Shown here piece by piece: positions 57,007 through 64,000 of a DNA stretch of 64,000 bases. How positions within the stretch are numbered: position 1 is the first letter of the stretch; the number at the start of each line of letters is the position of its first letter. The position numbers and the translations under genes were made by a program. Source of the DNA: JAENWD01 sp963837165 (GTDB lineage: Bacteria; Acidobacteriota; Vicinamibacteria; Vicinamibacterales; JAENWD01); NCBI GenBank assembly GCA_963837165.1, contig CAWIMD010000002.1, positions 62,001-126,000 on the forward strand, given 5' to 3'. Under the pieces are notes generated by a model. That model had not been told where the DNA came from and made no database searches. It saw only the letters and a program-made list of their open reading frames with translations.

Positions 57007-58056
57007 GTGCCCATCGACCTTCGTTCCGACACCGTGACCAGGCCGACGCCGGGCATGCGCGACGCGATGGCGCGGGCGGAAGTCGGTGACGACCAGTACG
57101 GCGAGGACCCCAGCGTCAACAGCCTGCAGGACCGCGTCTCGTCCATCCTGGGCAAGCCGGCCGCGCTCTGGGTCCCCACCGGCACGATGGCCAACCAGAT
57201 TGCGCTCCGTGTGATGACGCGGCCCGGCGACGACGTGATCGTGAGCCGGGAGAGCCACGCCGTGTGGCACGAGAGCGGCGCCGGTGCGGCCAACTCCGGC
57301 GTGCAGTTCACCGACATCGGGACGCGCGGCGTGTTCACCCGGGACGAGTTCCTCGCCGCGAGGAAGCCGCGAGGCCACCTCCTGTACCCGCCCACCTCGC
57401 TCGTCGAAATCGAGAACACGCACAACCGTGCCGGAGGCGCGATCTTCCCGCAGGACGAGGCAGTGCGCATCGGTCATGCCGCCCGCGAGCACGGCGTCGG
57501 CTCCTATCTGGACGGCGCGCGGCTGTGGAACGCCGCCATCGAGAGCGGTCGCGACCTGTCGCAGCTGTCGGCGCCGTTCGACCTGGTGAGCGTGGCCTTT
57601 TCGAAGGGGCTTGGGGCGCCGGGCGGCTCGGTGCTCGCCGGGAGCCGCGACCTCATCACGCGCGCGACGCGCGCGCGCCGGATGCTGGGCGGCGCCATGC
57701 GGCAGGCGGGCGTTTTCGCCGCCGCCTGTCACTATGCCCTCGATCACCACCTCGACCGCCTCGCGGAGGATCACGCCAACGCGCGGCGGCTCGCGGAGAC
57801 GCTGGCCGGCAGCCGGCGGGTGCAGCTCGACCTCGCCTCGACGCGAACCAACATCGTGGTCTTCCACCTCGCGCCCGGCGGGCCCGATGCGGCCTCCGTG
57901 GTCACGCGGGCCCGCGAGCGCGGCGTGCTCGTGATCGTGTTCGGGCCGCGCACGGTCCGCGCGGTGACGCACCTGGACGTCAGCGCGGCCGACTGCGACC
58001 GCGCGAGCGTCATTCTTCGCGAGGTGGTGGAGGCGGGGACCGCCTCGACTGTTTGA
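57007..58056 (+). CDS. ltaE: Low-specificity L-threonine aldolase
   Basis: A 349-residue PLP enzyme cleaving threonine and allo-threonine to glycine and acetaldehyde. It starts at GTG 57007: PIDLRSDTVTRPTPGMRDAM. Conserved are GDDQYGEDPSVNSLQ, LWVPTGTMANQIAL, ENTHNRAGGAIFP and the Schiff-base region VSVAFSKGLGAPGGSVLAGS (Lys near residue 200). The 3' end overlaps the convergent rarA gene by 47 bp. Confidence 0.93.
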   Translation: MPIDLRSDTVTRPTPGMRDAMARAEVGDDQYGEDPSVNSLQDRVSSILGKPAALWVPTGTMANQIALRVMTRPGDDVIVSRESHAVWHESGAGAANSGVQFTDIGTRGVFTRDEFLAARKPRGHLLYPPTSLVEIENTHNRAGGAIFPQDEAVRIGHAAREHGVGSYLDGARLWNAAIESGRDLSQLSAPFDLVSVAFSKGLGAPGGSVLAGSRDLITRATRARRMLGGAMRQAGVFAAACHYALDHHLDRLAEDHANARRLAETLAGSRRVQLDLASTRTNIVVFHLAPGGPDAASVVTRARERGVLVIVFGPRTVRAVTHLDVSAADCDRASVILREVVEAGTASTV

Positions 58057-59386
58057 TCCGCGCCCAGCCCTCGAGCCGCCGCTTGATTTCCTTTTCGAAC
58101 CCCCGTTCGGTCGGTTCGTAGTACCGGCGGCCAGCCAGCGACACCGGCAGGCAGTCCATGTCGGCGACGGCATCCGGCTCGTCGTGGGCGTACCGGTAGC
58201 CCCTGCCGTAGTCCAGCGACTTCATCAGCCGGGTCGGCGCATTCCGCAGGTGCAGCGGCACCGGCTCGGCGACCTGATGCTCGGCGTCGTCAGCCGCGCG
58301 TCCGTAGGCGGCGTACACGGCGTTGCTCTTCGGCGCCGTCGCCAGGTACAGGGCCGCCTGCGCCAGTGCCGTGTTGCCCTCGGGCATCCCGATGAAATGC
58401 GCCGCCTGCTGCGCGGCAACCGCCACGACGAGCGCCTGCGGGTCGGCGTTGCCCACGTCTTCCGACGCGAACCGCACCAGGCGCCGTGCGATGTAGAGCG
58501 GGTCCTCGCCGGCCTCGAGCATCCGGGCGAGCCAGTACACCGAGGCATCGGCGTCCGAGTTGCGCAGCGACTTGTGCAGCGCCGAGATCAGGTTGTAGTG
58601 CTCCTCGCCGCTCTTGTCGTAGCGGAGGATGCGCTTCTGGAGCGCCTTCTCCAGCCACTGACGCGTCACGTGACGCCGTCCCTGATCGTCGGCCGGCGCC
58701 GAGCCGGACGCGAGCTCGAGCATGTTCAGCGCGGCCCGGGCATCGCCGCTCGCCACGATCGCCATCACCGTAAGGGCGTCGTCGTCCACGTCCAGGGCCA
58801 GCCGCCCGAGGCCGCGCGTCCCGTCGGTCAACGCCCGCCGCAGGATCGCCGTCACGTCGTCCACGGACAGCGGGGCGAGAACGTACACCTTCGAGCGGGA
58901 GAGGAGGGCGGCGTTCAGCTCGAAGGACGGGTTCTCCGTCGTGGCTCCGATGAGGACGATGGTGCCGGCCTCGACGTAGGGCAGGAACGCGTCCTGCTGC
59001 GCCTTGTTGAAGCGGTGGATCTCGTCCACGAAGAGGATGGTGCGCAGTCCCGAGTGGCGCCGCGTGGTGTCGGCGCGGGCCATGACCTCCTTGATGTCCT
59101 TGATGCCGGCGAGCACCGCACTGAACGCGACGAACCGGGCCTTCGTGTGCTCGGCAATCAACCGGGCCAGCGTCGTCTTGCCGGTGCCGGGCGGGCCCCA
59201 GAACACGAGTGACTGCAGGGTGTCGTGCTCGATGGCCTGCCTGAGCGGCGCGCCGGCGGCGAGCAGCGCCTCCTGGCCGACGACCTCGTCGAGCGACCGG
59301 GGCCGCATCCGCTCGGCCAGCGGCGCCGACGGGTTGCTGTCGCGTGTCGAGCCGGCGTCCCCGTCGAACAGCGTAGGCGTGTCCAC
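58010..59386 (-). CDS. rarA: Replication-associated recombination protein A (RarA/MgsA)
   Basis: A 458-residue AAA+ ATPase acting at stalled forks. PLAERMRPRSLDEVVGQEAL, Walker A WGPPGTGKTTLARL (64-72) and Walker B LFVDEIHRFNKAQQDAFLPY, then GATTENPSFELNAALLSRSK (sensor 1 region) and the C-terminal tetramerisation domain (SLRNSDADASVYWLARMLEA, RYAHDEPDAVADMDCLP) are present. The tail PPPPPREE is low complexity and lies within the overlap with ltaE. Confidence 0.94.
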   Translation of the reverse strand: MDTPTLFDGDAGSTRDSNPSAPLAERMRPRSLDEVVGQEALLAAGAPLRQAIEHDTLQSLVFWGPPGTGKTTLARLIAEHTKARFVAFSAVLAGIKDIKEVMARADTTRRHSGLRTILFVDEIHRFNKAQQDAFLPYVEAGTIVLIGATTENPSFELNAALLSRSKVYVLAPLSVDDVTAILRRALTDGTRGLGRLALDVDDDALTVMAIVASGDARAALNMLELASGSAPADDQGRRHVTRQWLEKALQKRILRYDKSGEEHYNLISALHKSLRNSDADASVYWLARMLEAGEDPLYIARRLVRFASEDVGNADPQALVVAVAAQQAAHFIGMPEGNTALAQAALYLATAPKSNAVYAAYGRAADDAEHQVAEPVPLHLRNAPTRLMKSLDYGRGYRYAHDEPDAVADMDCLPVSLAGRRYYEPTERGFEKEIKRRLEGWARIKQSRRSPPPPPREE

Positions 59387-59399
59387 GACAATCCCCCGA

Positions 59400-60212
59400 T
59401 CAGGATGGCGGCCGGGCGCCGCGCTGCCGGCGCGCCTCGTAGACGAGCAGTGCGGCCGCGACGGCGACGTTCAGCGACTCCACGGGCGGCGCCATGGGAA
59501 TCGTGATCCCCTCGTCCGCCGCGCCGACGAGCGCCTGGTCGAGTCCGGGGCCCTCGCCGCCAAGAACCAGCGCCAGCGGCCCGTGCAGCCCCGCGTTCGC
59601 CATCGGCGTGCCGCCGCTGTTGATCGCGGCGACCACCCGCAGGCCCTGGCCTCGCGCCAGCGCCACGGCCGCGTGTCCGTCCTCCACGCGCGAGACGGGA
59701 AGCCGGAACGCGCTGCCCATGGAGCCGCGCAGCGCCTTCCACCCGAACGGATCCGCGCCGCCGGCCGTGGTCAGCACGCCGGTGGCGCCGCCCGCCTCCG
59801 CCGCGCGGATGATCGCGCCGAGGTTCCCCGGATCCTGCACGTCCACGGCAATGACGGCCAGCGGCTCGGGACCGCTGACGCACGCCGCCGCGGTCGTCAC
59901 GGGCCTGCGCGCGAGGGCGACCACGCCCGAGGCGCTCCGCACGGGGCTCATGGCCGCGAGCACGCCCGGGGCAGCCACGAGCGTCTCGGCGACGCGCGTG
60001 GCGACGCCCGCCACGGCCGGATCCTCCAGCGCGGCGTCGGTGACGGCGAGCGCCTCGATCGAGATGCCGGCGTCGAGCGCCTCGGCCACCAGGTGGAGGC
60101 CGTCGAGCAGCAGCGCCGCGTCCGGACCCCCGCGGGCGGCGTCGCGGAACCTGGCGACCATCGGGTTGTGCCGGCTGGTGATCGTGGTGCGCGGCGACCG
60201 GCGGACGGGCAC
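59400..60212 (-). CDS. TrmH/SpoU family RNA 2'-O-methyltransferase
   Basis: A 270-residue SPOUT methylase. The N-terminal substrate-binding part is TITSRHNPMVARFRDAARGG and LLDGLHLVAEALDAGISIEA. The SpoU domain has the three motifs: VDVQDPGNLGAIIRAAEAGG (motif 1), ALVLGGEGPGLDQALVGAAD (motif 2) and IPMAPPVESLNVAVAAALLV (motif 3). The target could be 23S rRNA or tRNA. It starts at GTG 60212 and lies 13 bp after rarA's start, same strand. Confidence 0.9.
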   Translation of the reverse strand: MPVRRSPRTTITSRHNPMVARFRDAARGGPDAALLLDGLHLVAEALDAGISIEALAVTDAALEDPAVAGVATRVAETLVAAPGVLAAMSPVRSASGVVALARRPVTTAAACVSGPEPLAVIAVDVQDPGNLGAIIRAAEAGGATGVLTTAGGADPFGWKALRGSMGSAFRLPVSRVEDGHAAVALARGQGLRVVAAINSGGTPMANAGLHGPLALVLGGEGPGLDQALVGAADEGITIPMAPPVESLNVAVAAALLVYEARRQRGARPPS

Positions 60213-60242
60213 GGGCTGAGCATACCCCGGCCCGGGGCCGTG

Positions 60243-60251
60243 TGCTAAGAT
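60243..60251 (+). promoter_or_regulatory. Extended -10 promoter candidate for greA
   Basis: TGCTAAGAT (TG plus TAAGAT), 48 bp before the greA ATG, preceded by the same GCCGTG word as the phoH -10 region. No good -35 is seen, as expected for an extended -10 promoter. Confidence 0.45.
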
Positions 60252-60299
60252 CGGCGGGATTCCGGCCCCTGTCGGGCTCCCCGTGACAACTCGAGGACG

Positions 60300-60764
60300 A
60301 TGAAGGATCAACTGCTCAGGAAGCTGCAGGACGAGATCGCCGCGCTCGATCGCGAGCTCAAGCTCGAGCTGCCCAGGGAGATCAAGCGGGCGCGCGAGCT
60401 GGGCGACCTGCGGGAGAACGCGGAGTACCACGCGGCCAAGGAACGCCAGACCTACGTCCAGGCGCGCATCGCGATGCTCCAGAAGCGCGTCTCGGATCTG
60501 TCGCTCATCAACCTGGACAAGCTGCCGAGGGATCGGGCGGCGTTCGGCTCGACGGTGCACGTGATCGAGCACGGCTCGCCCCTGGTGTACCAGCTGGTCA
60601 TGCCCGAGGACGCCGACGTCGAGAAGGGGCTGATTTCCATTTCCTCCCCGATCGGACGCGCGTTCGTCGGCAAGGAAGCGGGCGACGAGGTGAGCGTGGT
60701 GACGCCGAACGGCAATCGAACGTTCGAGATCGTCAAGCTCGTCACCCTCCATGACGTCGCCTGA
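60300..60764 (+). CDS. greA: Transcription elongation factor GreA
   Basis: A 154-residue protein stimulating RNA cleavage in backtracked RNA polymerase. The N-terminal coiled coil carries the tip motif ELGDLRENAEYHAAKE with the acidic Asp36 and Glu39; the C-terminal FKBP-like domain has SISSPIGRAFVGKEAGDEVS. Length is normal. It overlaps the patatin-like gene by 14 bp. Confidence 0.95.
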   Translation: MKDQLLRKLQDEIAALDRELKLELPREIKRARELGDLRENAEYHAAKERQTYVQARIAMLQKRVSDLSLINLDKLPRDRAAFGSTVHVIEHGSPLVYQLVMPEDADVEKGLISISSPIGRAFVGKEAGDEVSVVTPNGNRTFEIVKLVTLHDVA

Positions 60765-62199
60765 GCGCTCCCGCTCGCGGCTCCAGTACTCTCCAGATCG
60801 TCGCACGGCCCTCGTGCTGAGCGGCACCGGCACCGACGGCGCGTACCATGCCGGCGCGCTGCGCGCGCTGGCGGAGGCCGGCGTGCGGATCGACCTCGTC
60901 GCCGGCCGCGGCATCGGCGCGGCGGGCGCCCTGTTCGGCGCCATCGACGGCGGCGCCAGGCTGTGGGAGCCAGGCGGACTCTGGCGCGGCCGACTCGGAC
61001 CCGTCCTGTACCCGTGGCGCCAGGCGTACCGGGGCCTGGCCATCGGCCTGGCCATCTGCGCGCTGCTCCTGACCGTGCCGCCGCTCCTGATCGCGGCGGG
61101 GCTGGGCGTGTACGAGCTGGCGCTGCTGGCCGGCGCCGCCGGGCCCGACGCCTCCGCCGGCATCGGCCGCTGGTGGAGCGATCTGATGGCGGCGGCCTTC
61201 GCGCCCGGCGCACTGCCCACCCGGCTGCCGCAGCTCGTCTCCGCCGTGCTGGCCGTCACGTTCGTCTGGTTGCTCGGCGCTGCGTGGCGGGCACGGCGCG
61301 CCCTCCCGGCCCGGCGTCCGCAGCGAGGCGGCCTCTGGTGGACGCTGCTCGGGGCGCCGCTGTCGGGCGAGGCGACGGCGGCCTACGTCATCCGCGGCCT
61401 CTGGGACCTGCTGCGCGGCGGCGCCAGCGTCGGACAGCCGGCCCGCAGCGACCTGAGTCGCCGCTACGCGGAGCTGCTCGCCGAGAACCTGGGCCAGCCG
61501 GGCTTCCGCGAGCTGCTGTTCGTCGCCCACGACCTCGACGCGCGTCATGACATCGTCTTCGCCCTGCTCGCACCCGAGTCCCGGCGGATCTTTCAGCACC
61601 GGCGGCCGGGCGCCGCCTCCGATCGGCGGTCGTCGGAAGCGGTGGACCTGGCGGGTGCCGCGCGCGACGTGCTGCTCGACGCGGTGGCGGGCGCGCTCGC
61701 GATCCCGGCGGCCACGGAGCCGCCGTTGATTTCGTTCGCCCCGGAGAGTTACTGGCGGGGAGAGACACACCGGCTGACCGATCGTCCCGGCAGCCTCTCC
61801 CGCGTGCTCGAGGAGGTAGCGCTCGCCGGCGTGCGCCAGGTGGTGCTCGTGACGGCGGCCGAGGAGCTGGGCGAGCCGCACGGGCTCAGCGCCAGGCGCG
61901 TGCACCCGCGGGCCCGGCTCGGCGAATATCTCGCCTCGGCCGAGTCCGCCGCGCTGCGTGACGCGCTGGCGGCGTCGGCCGCCTGGTTCGACGCCGTGTT
62001 CGTGGTCCGTCCGGCGCACAATCCCGTCGCGCCGCTCGACGCCGGCGGCGGCTACGACCTGCGGTCGGATCGGTGGCAATCGGTGGCCGAGCTCGTGGAC
62101 CGCGGGTACGAGGACGCCTACCGGCAGTTCGTGGATCCGGTGGTGGGGGCCAGTGGGGAGCACCTGACCGAACGGACGACCGCGGGACCGCCGAACTGA
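60751..62199 (+). CDS. Patatin-like protein lacking the nucleophilic serine
   Basis: A 482-residue protein. The oxyanion loop LVLSGTGTDGAYHAGALRAL matches patatin's GxGxxG, and the expected nucleophile elbow GxSxG appears as AGRGIGAAGALFGAI with Gly54 in place of Ser. Membrane segments lie in an insertion (GLAIGLAICALLLTVPPLLI and VSAVLAVTFVWLLGAAW). A late DAGGGYDL may be the Asp-Gly position. It may be a catalytically inactive membrane patatin. It overlaps greA and is probably co-transcribed. Confidence 0.8.
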   Translation: MTSPERSRSRLQYSPDRRTALVLSGTGTDGAYHAGALRALAEAGVRIDLVAGRGIGAAGALFGAIDGGARLWEPGGLWRGRLGPVLYPWRQAYRGLAIGLAICALLLTVPPLLIAAGLGVYELALLAGAAGPDASAGIGRWWSDLMAAAFAPGALPTRLPQLVSAVLAVTFVWLLGAAWRARRALPARRPQRGGLWWTLLGAPLSGEATAAYVIRGLWDLLRGGASVGQPARSDLSRRYAELLAENLGQPGFRELLFVAHDLDARHDIVFALLAPESRRIFQHRRPGAASDRRSSEAVDLAGAARDVLLDAVAGALAIPAATEPPLISFAPESYWRGETHRLTDRPGSLSRVLEEVALAGVRQVVLVTAAEELGEPHGLSARRVHPRARLGEYLASAESAALRDALAASAAWFDAVFVVRPAHNPVAPLDAGGGYDLRSDRWQSVAELVDRGYEDAYRQFVDPVVGASGEHLTERTTAGPPN

Positions 62200-62218
62200 A
62201 CGCGGCGGGGACGGCGGC

Positions 62219-63673
62219 TCACGACCGCGACGCCGCCGGTTCCTTCTCCCGCTCGCGCGCCGCCTTCTTGTCCGGCGAGGTCTCGTGCAGGAACTGCAGC
62301 GCCAGCTCCAGGATTCGGCCCGTCGTGTCCGTGCCGTCCAGCCCGCCGTACTTCGCGACGTAGCGGTCCACCGGGACGACCGCCTTGGCCATGGCCCGAT
62401 GCCCGCCGGCGCTGCCGATGTCCGCGTACAGCTTGCGGACGAACTCGCCGGCATTCCGCGTGTAGCCGATGTTCCGGACCGAGGCGACGAACGACCCGTT
62501 CACCACGCCGGCGACGATCGTCCACTTCACGTCCTCGAGCTGCAGGTAGAAGTCGGCCACGTAGGGGATGAAGTCCTCCCGCGGCACCTCGCCCAGAAAC
62601 GCGCAGAAGACCTGCTCCTGCAGCCGCCCGGTTTCGGAGGCCTTGAGCACGTACGCCAGCCGCTCCATGGTGATCTCGGCGCCCTCCATCTTGCGGATGA
62701 GCGTCGCGTCCGACAGCGGGTAGAGGAACGAGAACGCCTCCAGGTCCACGCGGTTCGCCTGCCGGTTGAAGAAGAGCGTGTCCGACTTGATCGCGTACAG
62801 CATCGCGGTGGCCGTGCGTTCGGAGATGTTCGCGTCCACGGCCCGGAGGTGCTCGGTGAGAATCGTGCAGGTGGAGCCGTAGTCGGACCGGATGTCCTTG
62901 AAGATCGCGCTGTAGCCCGCCTGCTCGGGATGGTGGTCGATCACCAGATCCACGCGATCGATCAGCCCGGTGAAGTAGTGCGGCTGCACGTCGACCATCG
63001 CGATCCGGCTGAACGCGGAGAAGTCCTCGCCCGTCACGGTCTCGACGTGAATGTCGAGCAGGTTGGCCATCCTGAGGTTCTCGGGCCGCGTCACGCCCTG
63101 GATGGCGCCGATGATCGCCGTCGCCTTGGTCCGCCGCAGGAGGTTCCGCAGCGCCAGGCCACTGGCCATCGCGTCGGGGTCGGGATCGTTGTGGAGGAGG
63201 ATGAGCACCTTGTCCGCGTCGGCGAAGTACCGCTGGTACTGCTGGACGCGCGCGCGCGTGAGCGACCGGCCGAACTCGGTGAGCAGCGGCCCGCCGAACA
63301 GCTCCGCCATGGCCAGATAGGTGACGTCCGGAAACGCCGCCCGGACCTCCTCCTCGCGCTCGGCCGCGGCGCCGGTACCGACGCCGAGGACGTAGATGAG
63401 CGTACCCCCGGCATCCCGGATGTTTTCGAGCACCTTCTTCAGGCCCCGTTTCCCGGTGTCCTGCACGATGACGCAGGTGTTGGGGGAGATGTCGGCCTTC
63501 AGGTAGGTGTCCTTGCGCTTGAGGTCGCCGACCGTGATGTGCACGCCCGCCTCGGAGAGGCGGCGCGCCAGGGCGGGGCTGTCGACCAGGAACTCGATCT
63601 CGAAGCTGGGCAACAGGATCTCGTCGAGCACCCTGATGACCAGCTCGTCCTGACAGATGGCGAGACACCTCAT
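62219..63673 (-). CDS. DHH-family phosphoesterase with N-terminal Rossmann-like domain
   Basis: A 484-residue protein. Residues 1-135 look like a TrkA-N/RCK-type domain (MRCLAICQDELVIRVLDEIL, VHITVGDLKRKDTYLKADIS). Then come DHH phosphoesterase motifs: LLHNDPDPDAMASGLAL (161-175), VDVQPHYF (motif II), LVIDHHPEQ (DHH) and the DHHA1 GSAGGHRAMAKAV. Members hydrolyse nanoRNA or cyclic dinucleotides; the Rossmann-DHH fusion is frequent in Acidobacteria and Deltaproteobacteria but its substrate is unknown. Confidence 0.88.
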   Translation of the reverse strand: MRCLAICQDELVIRVLDEILLPSFEIEFLVDSPALARRLSEAGVHITVGDLKRKDTYLKADISPNTCVIVQDTGKRGLKKVLENIRDAGGTLIYVLGVGTGAAAEREEEVRAAFPDVTYLAMAELFGGPLLTEFGRSLTRARVQQYQRYFADADKVLILLHNDPDPDAMASGLALRNLLRRTKATAIIGAIQGVTRPENLRMANLLDIHVETVTGEDFSAFSRIAMVDVQPHYFTGLIDRVDLVIDHHPEQAGYSAIFKDIRSDYGSTCTILTEHLRAVDANISERTATAMLYAIKSDTLFFNRQANRVDLEAFSFLYPLSDATLIRKMEGAEITMERLAYVLKASETGRLQEQVFCAFLGEVPREDFIPYVADFYLQLEDVKWTIVAGVVNGSFVASVRNIGYTRNAGEFVRKLYADIGSAGGHRAMAKAVVPVDRYVAKYGGLDGTDTTGRILELALQFLHETSPDKKAAREREKEPAASRS

Positions 63674-63760
63674 CGGGCCAGGACCGGGGGGAGCGAAGCG
63701 GACGGCACCGTCATTGGCGGAAAAAAGTCATTATACGCCCCCCCGGCGGGGCGGCGAACC

Positions 63761-63769
63761 TGCTATCAT
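63761..63769 (+). promoter_or_regulatory. Extended -10 candidate for the last gene
   Basis: TGCTATCAT (TG plus TATCAT) lies 132 bp before the GTG of the terminal gene; no -35 is evident. A direct repeat of CGGTCCTTCAG lies further down the leader. Confidence 0.3.
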
Positions 63770-63900
63770 CGCGCGCACCAGCGCACAGTGAACGGCCGGG
63801 TGCAGCTCCGCGCCGACGCCGCCGGCCGTGGCACACGCAGGCGACGGCGGTCCTTCAGCGGTCCTTCAGCGCGGGCGGGCAACGGCCGGGGGAGTGGGAT

Positions 63901-64000
63901 GTGCGTTCCCTGCTAGTCGGCGTAGCGGTTGCGGCGATTGGCGGCTCGGTGGTGACCGCCCAGCAGGGGCGGTACCGCGCCGGCGTCGATCTGGTCAACG
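63901..64000 (+). CDS. Exported protein, start only (VWA-type likely)
   Basis: From GTG 63901 the frame reads VRSLLVGVAVAAIGGSVVTA, a signal peptide, then QQGRYRAGVDLVN at the window edge. In Acidobacteria a large family of exported VWA-domain proteins starts with a signal followed by 'Q..RFR.GVDLV.VDV.V.D'. The match is only to the N-terminus, so the assignment is provisional. Purine-rich GGGGGAGTGG precedes the start. Confidence 0.5.
   Translation, partial: MRSLLVGVAVAAIGGSVVTAQQGRYRAGVDLVN

Overview
The window is a GC-rich bacterial chromosome segment. Gene content points to Acidobacteriota, probably a Vicinamibacteria-like soil lineage. The clues are a Ser/Thr kinase fused to a TolB-like propeller, an SdhCAB quinone reductase with a single fused membrane subunit, sucCD next to a ferredoxin-dependent 2-oxoacid oxidoreductase, and a VWA-protein-like N-terminus at the right edge. 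This assignment is inference; there is no rRNA here. Most of the window is ordinary housekeeping sequence.

Layout. (1) 1-5.2 kb is accessory: a DUF4258/DUF2283 pair, a small ORF and a large serine recombinase whose end runs into a tRNA-Lys(TTT) gene, followed by two decayed genes. (2) 5.5-9.5 kb holds two exported glycosidase-type proteins and a small membrane protein. (3) 9.7-12.4 kb is the kinase-propeller gene. (4) 12.6-16.1 kb is sdhCAB. (5) 16.1-19.1 kb has a MazF/antitoxin operon with a palindromic operator, a small DUF7662-like gene and groES-groEL. (6) 19.2-23.9 kb has a zinc-dependent phospholipase C-like protein, a TPR-like protein and a class A PBP. (7) 23.9-28.3 kb is a cluster of small membrane or stress-type proteins around two CRP/FNR paralogues. 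(8) 28.7-34 kb is sucCD-korAB-ndk. (9) 34.3-43.7 kb has DUF2905, dcd, hisS, aspS, phoH, ybeY, a CBS transporter, era, a broken STAS-like gene and a Gfo/Idh/MocA protein. (10) 43.7-54.4 kb has a VOC protein, an exported protein, mgtE, recO, glyQ, glyS, ppdK and corA. (11) 54.4-64 kb has mutL, a four-helix-bundle gene, ltaE, rarA, a TrmH-type methylase, greA, a patatin-like protein, a DHH protein and the start of an exported protein.

How the genes work together. SucCD, KorAB and SdhCAB supply consecutive TCA steps from 2-oxoglutarate to fumarate, with ferredoxin as electron carrier in the first. PpdK links pyruvate and PEP. hisS, aspS, glyQS, era, ybeY, greA and a TrmH methylase serve translation and transcription. 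mutL, recO and rarA serve DNA repair.

Two observations stand out. First, in the 24-28 kb cluster four intergenic regions each carry a TGTGC-N6-GCACA-type site followed 21-22 bp later by a TANNNT -10 hexamer. This is class II CRP geometry, and one of the sites also fits the divergent crp gene. It looks like a self-contained, autoregulated dual-CRP circuit. Second, many spacers are filled by short-period (7-9 bp) tandem arrays with a different unit at each site. Several run into reading frames (era, mutL, hisS, glyQ), two form related inverted-repeat elements, and one pair flanks a four-helix-bundle gene in inverted orientation. Single-base frameshifts in recO, glyS and the kinase gene look like sequence errors and advise caution over every frameshift reported here.
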